A DNA stretch of 38,972 nt from positions 1 through 38,972 of the forward strand of contig JASJCT010000057.1 in the NCBI GenBank assembly GCA_030065855.1, written 5' to 3'. Position 1 is the first letter of the stretch. Each line of letters opens with the position of its first letter. Source of the stretch: Myxococcota bacterium. Lineage in GTDB: Bacteria; Myxococcota_A; Polyangia; JAAYKL01. The notes under the pieces were generated by a model that saw only the letters and a program-made list of their open reading frames with translations, made no database searches and was not told where the DNA came from. Shown here piece after piece: positions 6,628-14,960 of this stretch. The translations under genes and the position numbers were made by a program.

Positions 6628-8952
6628 ATGGTAAGTGAAAAGCCATCTTGGGGGCTCGCCTATTCCCTTGTTCTTATTCTAATGAAAAAGAAATACACAG
6701 GAGAAGAGCGTCGAGAATCATATCGGGTCATGATGAATAAAAATACAGCCACGGTTAAACTGCTAAATAATGCTAAGGAAAAGCCAACAATAATCGACCT
6801 AAGCGCGAGTGGCATGGGGCTTAAAGTATCAAAAGATACGGAAACAGAAGACAGCGAAGGACTAGCAGAGATAAGCCTGGAAGCGTATCCAACGTTTACA
6901 ATTCAGTTAAAACTCGTCAGGCAGTTTTTTACTGAGAGGGGGGACCCATGTATTGGCGTGCAGTTCTTCAATATAAATGAAGACGCATTAAGATCCCTTT
7001 CCAAATACCTAATCGATTGTCATATTGAACAGAACCAAAGCCTCAACTTGCCAGATAATGACGAAAGAATAGAAGTAACCGATCCGACGATGATCTCCCG
7101 GTTATTGAAATACTATTGCATCAAGCAAAACCATCCCCTGCGCGTATATTTGGACGAAATATTACAGCCTATATCCCTAACCGTAGAGAATGTAATAAAA
7201 AAGGATGGCCAATACACCATTATTACCAAACTGATAGCCGGAGACGATTCTCTATTGGAACCAAGTCAACCCCAAAGTGTAGAGAAAGAGAACTCCCCCT
7301 TTGAAAAAGGGGGGAGGGGGGATTTCGTCTCTTCCTATGACGCGGGGGGACGACAAAATCCCCCTAACCCCCTTTTAAAGGGGGAATTTGCAGACCCGTC
7401 TGAACGAACAGCACAAGCCCGAGGATGCGAATATATCTTCACATTTCCCGGTTACAACGCTATCAACTATTTTAAATCCACGATTACACAAATTAACAAC
7501 GAATCAATACAAGTGGCAGCACCATCGGTAATTCATCAAACTGGATTTCGCACATCAATAAGAGCGAAAATGACCGAGGATACGCCGATACAAGCGAGTA
7601 TAAACCACCCGCGCCTTGCCAATGTCCAGCTGACCAAACAACTGACAGACAGCAGTGCCATGGGGTTCTCAATGCCAATGGATGCCGATAAAGACATCCT
7701 ATTTTTAGGAGAGCGCATCGGCAATGTGGTGCTGAGTCTGCCGGACGGAGATATTACCCTAGCTGTGATTATTCGAAGTATTTTTCGAAATGCTGATCAT
7801 CCATCTTGGGGATTTGAGATTTTGGCGTTCCGCAGTGCCGAAGAAAAAGAGCGATGGAAACAATTAGCTTTTTTTTCAAATCATCTTCATTTAGCTTTAG
7901 GAGATGTTAATAATATTGACATTTCCTGGAAACTTCTGCGTGCTTCAGGTTATCTCGATGAGATTGATTATACTTTACATGAGAGACTTGAAAAATCCTA
8001 TCATAGTTCATGGAAGCTGCATAGCTCAGTTAGCAGCTTCAGCAGATATATAATAGGCAGTCATGGAAAGCTAGCTGTAGGAACTATGGCATTTAGTCTA
8101 ATCTATCCTCGCACTTGGTTAGTACATCACTTCGGTGTTGATTCCTATAAAGGGGAAATTAGCAAACTACAAACTATTAATATCTCTCAGGAAATGTACA
8201 TAGGTGGTATGTACCTGCTTAACCATATGACTGATTGCGATCACTATGTTATCTATTCCAACTCGCAAAAATCGTGGAACAGGATAACCTATCAGAGGTT
8301 TTTTAATATATACAATAACAATTCACTCCTTGATTCCCTTCATGCATATAAATATATAACAACCTCTAGTAGAACCTTAAACTACACATGTAATTACTCA
8401 AATTATAATATCATATCTCCCAACTCAGAGCTGCTTTACATTTTGTCAAAGAATCTAAAAGAAAAGCTGCATCCGCTTCTATTTGAATCATTTTCTTACA
8501 GATTCCCAAATATTTCATTTTCAGATTTTGAAAAGCTCTGCCAAGCTAATAATTATGAAAGAAAACGTACTGTCTATTTTGCTGAAGTTAACTCAGTACC
8601 AGTCGCTGCCTTAATTGCAGAGACAGGGGGTGAAGGAATAAATGTATTTAATTTATTGAATTCTTGTTGGATATTTCCTTTGGGCTTAAAGTCAGAAATT
8701 GACATGAATATCAAGCAAATGCTGTTGTTAAAGGCAATTGAGTTCTATAAAAAAGAACAAAAGGCAGAATTCATCTATTGGGAAGATGAGTCTAGTGATT
8801 GCAAAAAAGAACTTGAGGATATGGGATTTAGGCATCATACTGTAATTTTTCGCTGGATAGCAAAAAGATCAGTTCTGCCTATTTATTTAAACTATATTTC
8901 CGAGCTATATCTAAAAACGAATATACTTGAAGAGAAATCGATGACTTCTTAA
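6628..8952 (+). CDS. Tandem PilZ domain protein fused to a GNAT/FemAB-like acyltransferase domain
   Basis: The protein has up to 774 residues. The start is uncertain: ATG at 6628, or ATG at 6682 nearer the PilZ domain; neither has a good ribosome site. The first PilZ domain (about 30-140) carries the c-di-GMP motifs RESYR and DLSASG. A YcgR-N-like region follows (RLLKYYCIKQNHPLRVYL). A second PilZ-like domain (about 300-400) has RTSIR and DSSAMG. Residues 420-760 resemble a duplicated GNAT/FemAB fold (GTMAFSLIYPRTWLVHHFGV). Cyclic di-GMP would plausibly control acyl transfer, by analogy with cAMP-gated PatA-type enzymes; this is inference. A palindromic repeat is read in frame at 7291-7391. 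Composition becomes strongly AT-rich in the acyltransferase half, suggesting separate origins for the two halves. Confidence 0.75.
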   Translation: MVSEKPSWGLAYSLVLILMKKKYTGEERRESYRVMMNKNTATVKLLNNAKEKPTIIDLSASGMGLKVSKDTETEDSEGLAEISLEAYPTFTIQLKLVRQFFTERGDPCIGVQFFNINEDALRSLSKYLIDCHIEQNQSLNLPDNDERIEVTDPTMISRLLKYYCIKQNHPLRVYLDEILQPISLTVENVIKKDGQYTIITKLIAGDDSLLEPSQPQSVEKENSPFEKGGRGDFVSSYDAGGRQNPPNPLLKGEFADPSERTAQARGCEYIFTFPGYNAINYFKSTITQINNESIQVAAPSVIHQTGFRTSIRAKMTEDTPIQASINHPRLANVQLTKQLTDSSAMGFSMPMDADKDILFLGERIGNVVLSLPDGDITLAVIIRSIFRNADHPSWGFEILAFRSAEEKERWKQLAFFSNHLHLALGDVNNIDISWKLLRASGYLDEIDYTLHERLEKSYHSSWKLHSSVSSFSRYIIGSHGKLAVGTMAFSLIYPRTWLVHHFGVDSYKGEISKLQTINISQEMYIGGMYLLNHMTDCDHYVIYSNSQKSWNRITYQRFFNIYNNNSLLDSLHAYKYITTSSRTLNYTCNYSNYNIISPNSELLYILSKNLKEKLHPLLFESFSYRFPNISFSDFEKLCQANNYERKRTVYFAEVNSVPVAALIAETGGEGINVFNLLNSCWIFPLGLKSEIDMNIKQMLLLKAIEFYKKEQKAEFIYWEDESSDCKKELEDMGFRHHTVIFRWIAKRSVLPIYLNYISELYLKTNILEEKSMTS
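7291..7391 (+). repeat. Family 1 repeat inserted in frame inside a coding region
   Basis: The repeat encodes about 33 residues including SPFEKGGRGDF and NPPNPLLKGEF, peptides that arise whenever this repeat is translated. It lies between the two halves of the YcgR-N-like region and keeps the frame open. The head sequence CTAGTGCTC of other copies is missing, so this is a core-only copy. Confidence 0.85.
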
Positions 8953-9000
8953 AGATATTTATCGAACTTATTTCTGTTATTGACAATTGAAAGGATAAAA

Positions 9001-10695
9001 ATGACTAAAGGAATTTTAGTGACTATGTCGGGCTACCCGATGGTGCCGTCATCTTTCATGCCTGATAACGGTCTGGCCCAATTAGCTGCTTTACTTACCG
9101 ACCAAGGACATGATGTCTTGATCTTGGATATGAACACAACTGAGCTTGTCGACAGGCTTTTTAATAAAAAACTGCGCACCAAAGCTAAAATACTTCTAGA
9201 TAAAGAAATGGAAAACAGTTGTGATTCTGATGCTAAAACTGATGAGCTTGAAAAGCTCCAGTATTCTCTGGAAACGTATCAAATAAATCAGTACGTAATT
9301 TTGGGAAAGGAATTAGCTAAAATTGCAATAAAAGAAAAAGCAAAATGGATTGGATTTAAATTATGGAATGGTGATGGATTTTCTGGTTCGAATATAATGG
9401 CCAAAACTGTTAAGAACATACTAGAGGACATAAAGATTATAGCAGGTGGTTCGCATGTTGATTTTTTCGGAGATTATCTAGCTTCAATAGATACAGGATT
9501 TGACTTTTTTTGTACTCGAGAAGCAGAAAATTCAATTGTAGCATTTGCTGAATATGTTGAAGGAAAAAGAAATTTAAACAGCGTTCCGAACTTATTTTTC
9601 AATAAAAATGGAAGATGCGAACATACTCAGGCGAATAGGATCGAAGATCTAAACAGCTTACCGCTTGCTGTTTATGATAATGCCATCTATCCATCTCTCG
9701 GCCAGGTGGGAAAGGTTAAGGTCGGAGTATACGAAGAAACTAGAGGTTGCCCTCATAAGTGTGCTTTTTGCAATCATCCGTTGAAGGCTGGAGATCGTTT
9801 GAGAAAAAAAAGGATTAGTGTTGCAATAAAAGAGATTAGTGAATTGAAAAAGAAGTACGGATTCCATGCATTTAAGCTTGGAGGCTCATATACTCCGTCT
9901 ATTTATATGAGAAAACTAGCTAATGCACTAATTGATAAAGAAATTAAAATAGATTATTGTGCTTACGGTAGAATTGACAAAGCGTGGAAAGAAGATTTCG
10001 AATTATATAGAAAAGCTGGCTGCCGAGCTCTCTTTTTTGGAGTTGAAACGGGAAGTCAGATATTACTCGATGAAAAGATTGACAAAGGTTATCAAATAAA
10101 ACGCTGTGAAGAGATACTAAAATCTTGTAAAAAGGCTGGAATATATACTATTACAAGTTTGATTTACCCAAATCCAGGTGAAACTGATGAAACAAGGCTA
10201 GCTACTATAAATCTTATTAAAAGGATAATGCCTAATGGCGCTCCGGTACATTTTCCTATATTGGTTCCTGGTAGTAGATGGTGGCAGAATCCACAAAAGT
10301 ATGGATTCGGAATAGAGAATCGAGAGAACTGTCTTTCTAATTTAGTTTCGTACAAAGTTAAGCTCTTTTTCCCACCTGAATATTGGCCACAAATGCCTTT
10401 TACGATAGATAGAAAGAAATTCAGGAAATTCTCCAGAGAAACCTCCGAGCTAACTCGGGAGATTGAAGCCTTAGGGGTAACAACACTTATTTCAGATGAT
10501 ACCGCGTTAATTGGTTTCTATTCGGGAAAAACAATTATAGAGTTTCGAAATAATTTCAGGCGATTGGCACTCACGGGTGATGCAGAGGGTATCCAGGAAC
10601 TTCTAAGTATCATTAACGAAAACCTAAGAAAAAAGTTTGAGAGGGGGAACTCAACCAACAGCTCTTTTGAAGCATTCTCTAAAAGGCCCGACTGA
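9001..10695 (+). CDS. B12-binding-domain radical SAM protein of unknown function
   Basis: The protein has 564 residues from the ATG at 9001, which has GAAAGGA six bases upstream; a TTG at 8980 is rejected. The N-terminal half resembles a cobalamin-binding domain (FMPDNGLAQLAALLTDQGHDVLILDMN, then GGSHVDFFGDY). The radical SAM core follows, with C250, C254 and C257 in RGCPHKCAFC. A C-terminal extension of about 130 residues has no recognised match. It sits 48 bases after the PilZ-acyltransferase gene, on the same strand and in the same AT-rich block, so the two were probably acquired together. It differs clearly from the radical SAM enzyme at 265: it has a long helical insert after the first strand and different substrate-side regions. 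Confidence 0.82.
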   Translation: MTKGILVTMSGYPMVPSSFMPDNGLAQLAALLTDQGHDVLILDMNTTELVDRLFNKKLRTKAKILLDKEMENSCDSDAKTDELEKLQYSLETYQINQYVILGKELAKIAIKEKAKWIGFKLWNGDGFSGSNIMAKTVKNILEDIKIIAGGSHVDFFGDYLASIDTGFDFFCTREAENSIVAFAEYVEGKRNLNSVPNLFFNKNGRCEHTQANRIEDLNSLPLAVYDNAIYPSLGQVGKVKVGVYEETRGCPHKCAFCNHPLKAGDRLRKKRISVAIKEISELKKKYGFHAFKLGGSYTPSIYMRKLANALIDKEIKIDYCAYGRIDKAWKEDFELYRKAGCRALFFGVETGSQILLDEKIDKGYQIKRCEEILKSCKKAGIYTITSLIYPNPGETDETRLATINLIKRIMPNGAPVHFPILVPGSRWWQNPQKYGFGIENRENCLSNLVSYKVKLFFPPEYWPQMPFTIDRKKFRKFSRETSELTREIEALGVTTLISDDTALIGFYSGKTIIEFRNNFRRLALTGDAEGIQELLSIINENLRKKFERGNSTNSSFEAFSKRPD

Positions 10696-10928
10696 TATTT
10701 TGCGGTCTTGTTGCTGCCAGTTCGCACTCAAGAAAAACTCCTCCCCCAATAGATATTCACCTCAGCCAAGAAGGGCTTCTTCTGAGCTCGGTTCAGTATC
10801 GCTCGAATACTACTGCTTTACGTAGGTACAGTGGGTATACCTCAAATAAGTATTTATTAATTGTCATAACTAGAAATCCACTCATACTTTTTATAAAAAG
10901 GGAGCTTCGGTTAAAAATAGATGTTGTC

Positions 10929-13900
10929 ATGAGTTTGATACTGGAATTAGACACAACTAAATGGTTTTTCTTTTCGTCAATGCTTTTGACATCGTTGTCT
11001 TTTTTTATTTTGATGATCGTCTCTTTTAAGAGCAGTGCAAAAAAAAATAGCGAAAAAAGATATGTGCGTGTATGGGCTTACGTTTGTCTGTCAGGATCTA
11101 TCTTCAGTGCAAGCCTGATCGTTACTGTCTTAATACCTGGAAACGGAAGTGGCCTTCTATTGATGCGCATTACTTTTAGTTCTGCTGTTTTTGCGCTTCT
11201 CGTTTTTTTTCTTTTTATTTTAGAATTTGTAAAAAAGGAGGGACGAAATAGGTTTTTGAAGGTTGGGGCTTATATCGGCTTTTTGATAATGATATTTCTT
11301 TTCTGGCTCACCAACTCTATCATAGCTGATGTTCGCTCGACGGAATTTGCCGCTATTTCCCCTGTTTCTGGTCCACTAACATTCATATATGGTACTTACA
11401 TTATCACTATATGGGCAATGACTTTTTACCTTATGCGTAAGGAGCTCCTGACGAGTAGTGGGAAGCATAAAAATCAAATTGGGTATATGTTTTTATCATT
11501 TTTCATAGGTGCGATCTCAACAACAGGACTAATGCTTCCCTCTTGGCTGAAAACCAACAGTATTATATCGATGATTCCAGGGATGCTTTTCCCTTTAATG
11601 CCGATCACCATCACCTACGCCATCATCCGGCATCGGCTTTGGGATATCCGAACGATTATTCATAAGACTGCGGCTTGGGCAATCCTTTCAGCCGGTCTTG
11701 TGGTGCCGCTTTATCTCATCTTTCGCTTGGGCGCTCATTTGATTCATAGGCTTGGCCCTGGGGAGATTGCGGCATTGATGTCCTTGCTCTTCCTGATTGG
11801 CTATGCGTACATGCGAGCCCTCAAGCCCCGGGTGGATCACTGGTTTCAGCGGCGGGAGTATGACCGACGTAAGGTTTTGGATGCGTTGGCGATCGAGATG
11901 AACCAGCTTCGGCGTAAAGATGATGTTCTAAAACAGGTGCTCTCCGCGCTTTATTCTACGCTGTATCCCGAACGGGTGAATATTTTGCTTCGACAAGAGG
12001 CTTTGGACAGGGCCGTCTCTGAAGCGCAACTGCTGGGTTCTGAATGGCGGCGGTTTGGGTTTACCAAGAGTGGGATGTCCTCTGGGGTGGCTTCTGTTAT
12101 TCCCGAGGATCCGGTGATTCAGCGGATTATGGATCTGGGCCAGGCCGTGGAGTTGAGCCAGCTGGATGTGGACCGGCGGTTCGAGGATCTCAAAGAACGG
12201 GCCAAGGTCTACTTTGATGTGGCTAAAATCCAGGTCTGCTACCCGCTGATGCAGGGTCAGTCCCTCCTCGGGTTGATCCACCTGAGCGAGAAGACCAACC
12301 TTAAAGCCTACTCCCGGGAGGATCTGGAGTTTCTCGAAAAACTCGGCCCTGCCGCGGCTGTGGGCCTCTCCAACTCCCTGCTGTTCGATAAGGTGGACCA
12401 GCAACGGCGCGAACTCGAGGCGTTCGCCGCCAGCTTGGAGGTGAAGGTCGAAGAGCGTACGCTAGAGCTGCAAGCTGCCAATACAGCGTTCGAACGGGCC
12501 AACTTGGCTCTTGAAAAGGCCAACGCGGAACTTCGAGATCTGGACCGCATGAAGAGCCAGTTCTTTGCCAATATCAGCCATGAATTGCGCACGCCCCTGA
12601 CCCTGATCCTGGGTCCGGCCGGGTCCCTGCTGAACGGTGCCTTGGGACCGTTGGGCCAGAGACACATCGACTCTATAGAGGGAATTCGCAAGAGCGCCCT
12701 GGAACTCCTTAAGCTCATCAACGACCTTTTGGATATCAGCCGCATGGAAGAGGCGCGCCTGCGGGTCCGGCTCGATCTGTTCGATCTCGGCACCCTCCTC
12801 AACCAGTTGGTCGACTTTTCACGACCCCTGGCTGAAGCAAAGGATATCGACTTTGTCCTCACGACCGAAGGCGACCTGGATTTAGAGGCAGACCCGGACA
12901 AGTTAGAGCGGGTGTTTGTCAACCTGCTCAGCAATGCCCTTAAATTCACCGACCCTGGCGGGCGCGTGGCAGTTCGGGCCCGGCGCTCCAAGGATAAGTA
13001 CTTGGTCTCGGTCGAAGATACGGGCATCGGTATTTCTGAAGAATACATCGACAAGATCTTCGACCGCTTCGGCCAGGTGGATTCGTCCATTACCAAGCGG
13101 TACGGCGGCAGCGGAATCGGCCTGGCCCTGGCGCGAGAGCTCACCGAGCTGCACCGGGGTGCGATCTCAGTATCGAGCGAACCCGGCGTGGGGTCGGTGT
13201 TCACCGTATCCATACCCACAAACCTCGCCGACCAATTGCCTCCTGAGCTCAAGGAACGGCGCAAGGGCGAGCAAGACACGCCTGAGCGCAGGCGGGAGTC
13301 GGACGCGGGTATGGCCAGCTGGGGCAGCGAGCTGCTCGCCAGCGCAGAATATCGATTTATGGAGATCGAACGGGCCGGTGAAGGCGAGCGGGGGGAATCC
13401 AGGAATCTGTCGAGCATCATGCCCCAAGGTGCGTTTAAGACCGGTCGGATCCTGTTGGTTGACGATAACCCGGAGATTCGCAAATTCTTGAACCAATCCC
13501 TGTCAGATCGATACGAGGTGTGGACCTCAGACAATGGGGATCGGGCCTGGGAGCTGCTTACCAGCCAGCGGCACGACCTGGTTATTTCCGATGTGGCAAT
13601 ACCCGGGATGAGCGGCCTGGATCTGTGCCGAAAAATCAAGCAAACCGAACAGACCCAAGACACGCCGGTGATTCTGCTCACCGCCCGAGGAGAGACCGAA
13701 GACCGGGTCGAAGGGCACGCGGCCGGGGCAGATAAGTACATTACAAAACCATTTGAAATCGGAGAGTTGCGGGTAGTCATCCGCAGCTTGCTGAGCGGTC
13801 GGTCGCGGCGGTTGGAAGTGGGCGCGCGTCGGTATTCTGCTACACTCGAGACCCTCTTGGGCGGCATGGCCCACGAGCTGCACAACGCCTGCCAGGCAGT

Positions 13901-14573
13901 GCAAGGGGCACAAAAGGCCACCCTCGCACTGGCCTCGCGGGCGGTTAAAAATCGCAACAAGCCAGATTCACAACCCCCTGAGGAAGTCGAAAAGAGACTC
14001 GATAAAATGGACGCCATCTCGAGCCGCGCCCTGGCGCGGATCGCCACGGTGACCAACTCCTTAAAGCAATACACCCGCAACCAAATGCAAATGCCCTGGC
14101 AAGACCTCCACCTGGATGAATTGGTGGCCCGGGAGGTGCGCTTGCTCACCTCAGGGGAAGAAAAGGGCGTGGTCATCGACCTCAGCCTGGACTCCAACGC
14201 GGTGGTCCGCGGTCCTGAAGAAGAGATACGGCAGATGGTGCTCAACTTGGTGGAAAACGCCATCCACGCGGTGGGTGAAAGCGGAAACGTACAAGTCAAG
14301 ACCAAGGCCAGATCGGGCAAGGTGCTGCTCTCGGTCAAAGACGACGGGTGCGGCATTCCATTGGAGAAGCGGGAGCAGATATTCGACCCGTTTTTCACTA
14401 CCCGGGATCCGGGGAAGGGCATGGGGCTTGGTCTGGCCCTGTGCAAGCGAACGGTCACCGGTCTGGGCGGCACCATCGAAGTGCGAAGCGAAGAAGGTAA
14501 GGGCACTGCAATGCTCGTGGAGCTGCCAAACACCAACTTCGGTTCGACCGGTCCGCCCCCGCCAGTGGTTTGA
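10929..14573 (+). CDS. Hybrid sensor kinase: 7TM-like input, GAF, kinase, receiver, second kinase
   Basis: The protein has 1214 residues. About eight or nine membrane helices (10-295) contain the HRLWDIRTIIHKTAAW segment seen in 7TM-type sensor kinases. A GAF-like domain (330-490) and a coiled coil lead to a HisKA/HATPase module with H551 (FFANISHELRTPL) and N/G boxes. A receiver follows with D888 (LVISDVAIPGMSG) and TKPF. A second dimerisation helix with H982 (GGMAHELHNACQAV, the NtrB-like style) and an ATPase domain (DPFFTTRDPGKGMGLGLALC) complete the protein. A phosphorelay from the first kinase through the receiver to control the second is plausible (inference). The first 220 codons are AT-rich like the upstream genes, while the rest is GC-rich. 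No good ribosome site is seen at the ATG. Confidence 0.9.
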   Translation: MSLILELDTTKWFFFSSMLLTSLSFFILMIVSFKSSAKKNSEKRYVRVWAYVCLSGSIFSASLIVTVLIPGNGSGLLLMRITFSSAVFALLVFFLFILEFVKKEGRNRFLKVGAYIGFLIMIFLFWLTNSIIADVRSTEFAAISPVSGPLTFIYGTYIITIWAMTFYLMRKELLTSSGKHKNQIGYMFLSFFIGAISTTGLMLPSWLKTNSIISMIPGMLFPLMPITITYAIIRHRLWDIRTIIHKTAAWAILSAGLVVPLYLIFRLGAHLIHRLGPGEIAALMSLLFLIGYAYMRALKPRVDHWFQRREYDRRKVLDALAIEMNQLRRKDDVLKQVLSALYSTLYPERVNILLRQEALDRAVSEAQLLGSEWRRFGFTKSGMSSGVASVIPEDPVIQRIMDLGQAVELSQLDVDRRFEDLKERAKVYFDVAKIQVCYPLMQGQSLLGLIHLSEKTNLKAYSREDLEFLEKLGPAAAVGLSNSLLFDKVDQQRRELEAFAASLEVKVEERTLELQAANTAFERANLALEKANAELRDLDRMKSQFFANISHELRTPLTLILGPAGSLLNGALGPLGQRHIDSIEGIRKSALELLKLINDLLDISRMEEARLRVRLDLFDLGTLLNQLVDFSRPLAEAKDIDFVLTTEGDLDLEADPDKLERVFVNLLSNALKFTDPGGRVAVRARRSKDKYLVSVEDTGIGISEEYIDKIFDRFGQVDSSITKRYGGSGIGLALARELTELHRGAISVSSEPGVGSVFTVSIPTNLADQLPPELKERRKGEQDTPERRRESDAGMASWGSELLASAEYRFMEIERAGEGERGESRNLSSIMPQGAFKTGRILLVDDNPEIRKFLNQSLSDRYEVWTSDNGDRAWELLTSQRHDLVISDVAIPGMSGLDLCRKIKQTEQTQDTPVILLTARGETEDRVEGHAAGADKYITKPFEIGELRVVIRSLLSGRSRRLEVGARRYSATLETLLGGMAHELHNACQAVQGAQKATLALASRAVKNRNKPDSQPPEEVEKRLDKMDAISSRALARIATVTNSLKQYTRNQMQMPWQDLHLDELVAREVRLLTSGEEKGVVIDLSLDSNAVVRGPEEEIRQMVLNLVENAIHAVGESGNVQVKTKARSGKVLLSVKDDGCGIPLEKREQIFDPFFTTRDPGKGMGLGLALCKRTVTGLGGTIEVRSEEGKGTAMLVELPNTNFGSTGPPPPVV

Positions 14574-14612
14574 GGGCTGTGCAAATGGGTTGAAGGTCGT
14601 TATAGTAATAAT

Positions 14613-14891
14613 ATGAATGATAAAGACAAACTGGTTGAATTGACGCGCGTGGCCGACCCGGTTGAAGCGGATTTGCTCGCGGCGTTTCTAGAAGCCGACG
14701 GCCTGGAGTTCCAAATGCGTCGTAGCGCCCGAACCATGGCGCCGGCATTTCCCACTGCCCAGTCCGCAACGATCTTCATGGTGTACGAAGCTGACGTGAC
14801 CCGCGCTCAGGCGCTCTTGGAAGAATACAGCCGCGCCCAAGCAGCAACCACACCGCCCGATAGCATCGATAGCGACGAAACTGACGCCTAA
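14613..14891 (+). CDS. DUF2007-type small putative signalling protein
   Basis: The protein has 92 residues. The sequence LVELTRVADPVEADLLAAFLEADGLEF, a central beta region and LLEEYSRA match the DUF2007 family (putative signal-transducing protein), small ferredoxin-like-fold proteins of unknown mechanism. The C-terminal 15 residues are acidic and low complexity. It begins 39 bases after the hybrid kinase on the same strand and is probably co-transcribed. The ATG at 14613 has a weak upstream site (GAAGG about 20 bases away). Confidence 0.75.
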   Translation: MNDKDKLVELTRVADPVEADLLAAFLEADGLEFQMRRSARTMAPAFPTAQSATIFMVYEADVTRAQALLEEYSRAQAATTPPDSIDSDETDA

Positions 14892-14960
14892 ATTAAGTAT
14901 TGAATTGCTCAATTCCGTTCCCCCTTTCCGCATCGGAGAGGAGGCTAGGGGGAGAGGTTC

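Noticed and set aside
12308..14584. Long open frame of 758 codons on the minus strand
   Set aside because: It lies antisense to the hybrid kinase, is Ser/Arg-rich and has no domain; it results from the GC-rich codon usage of the kinase gene.
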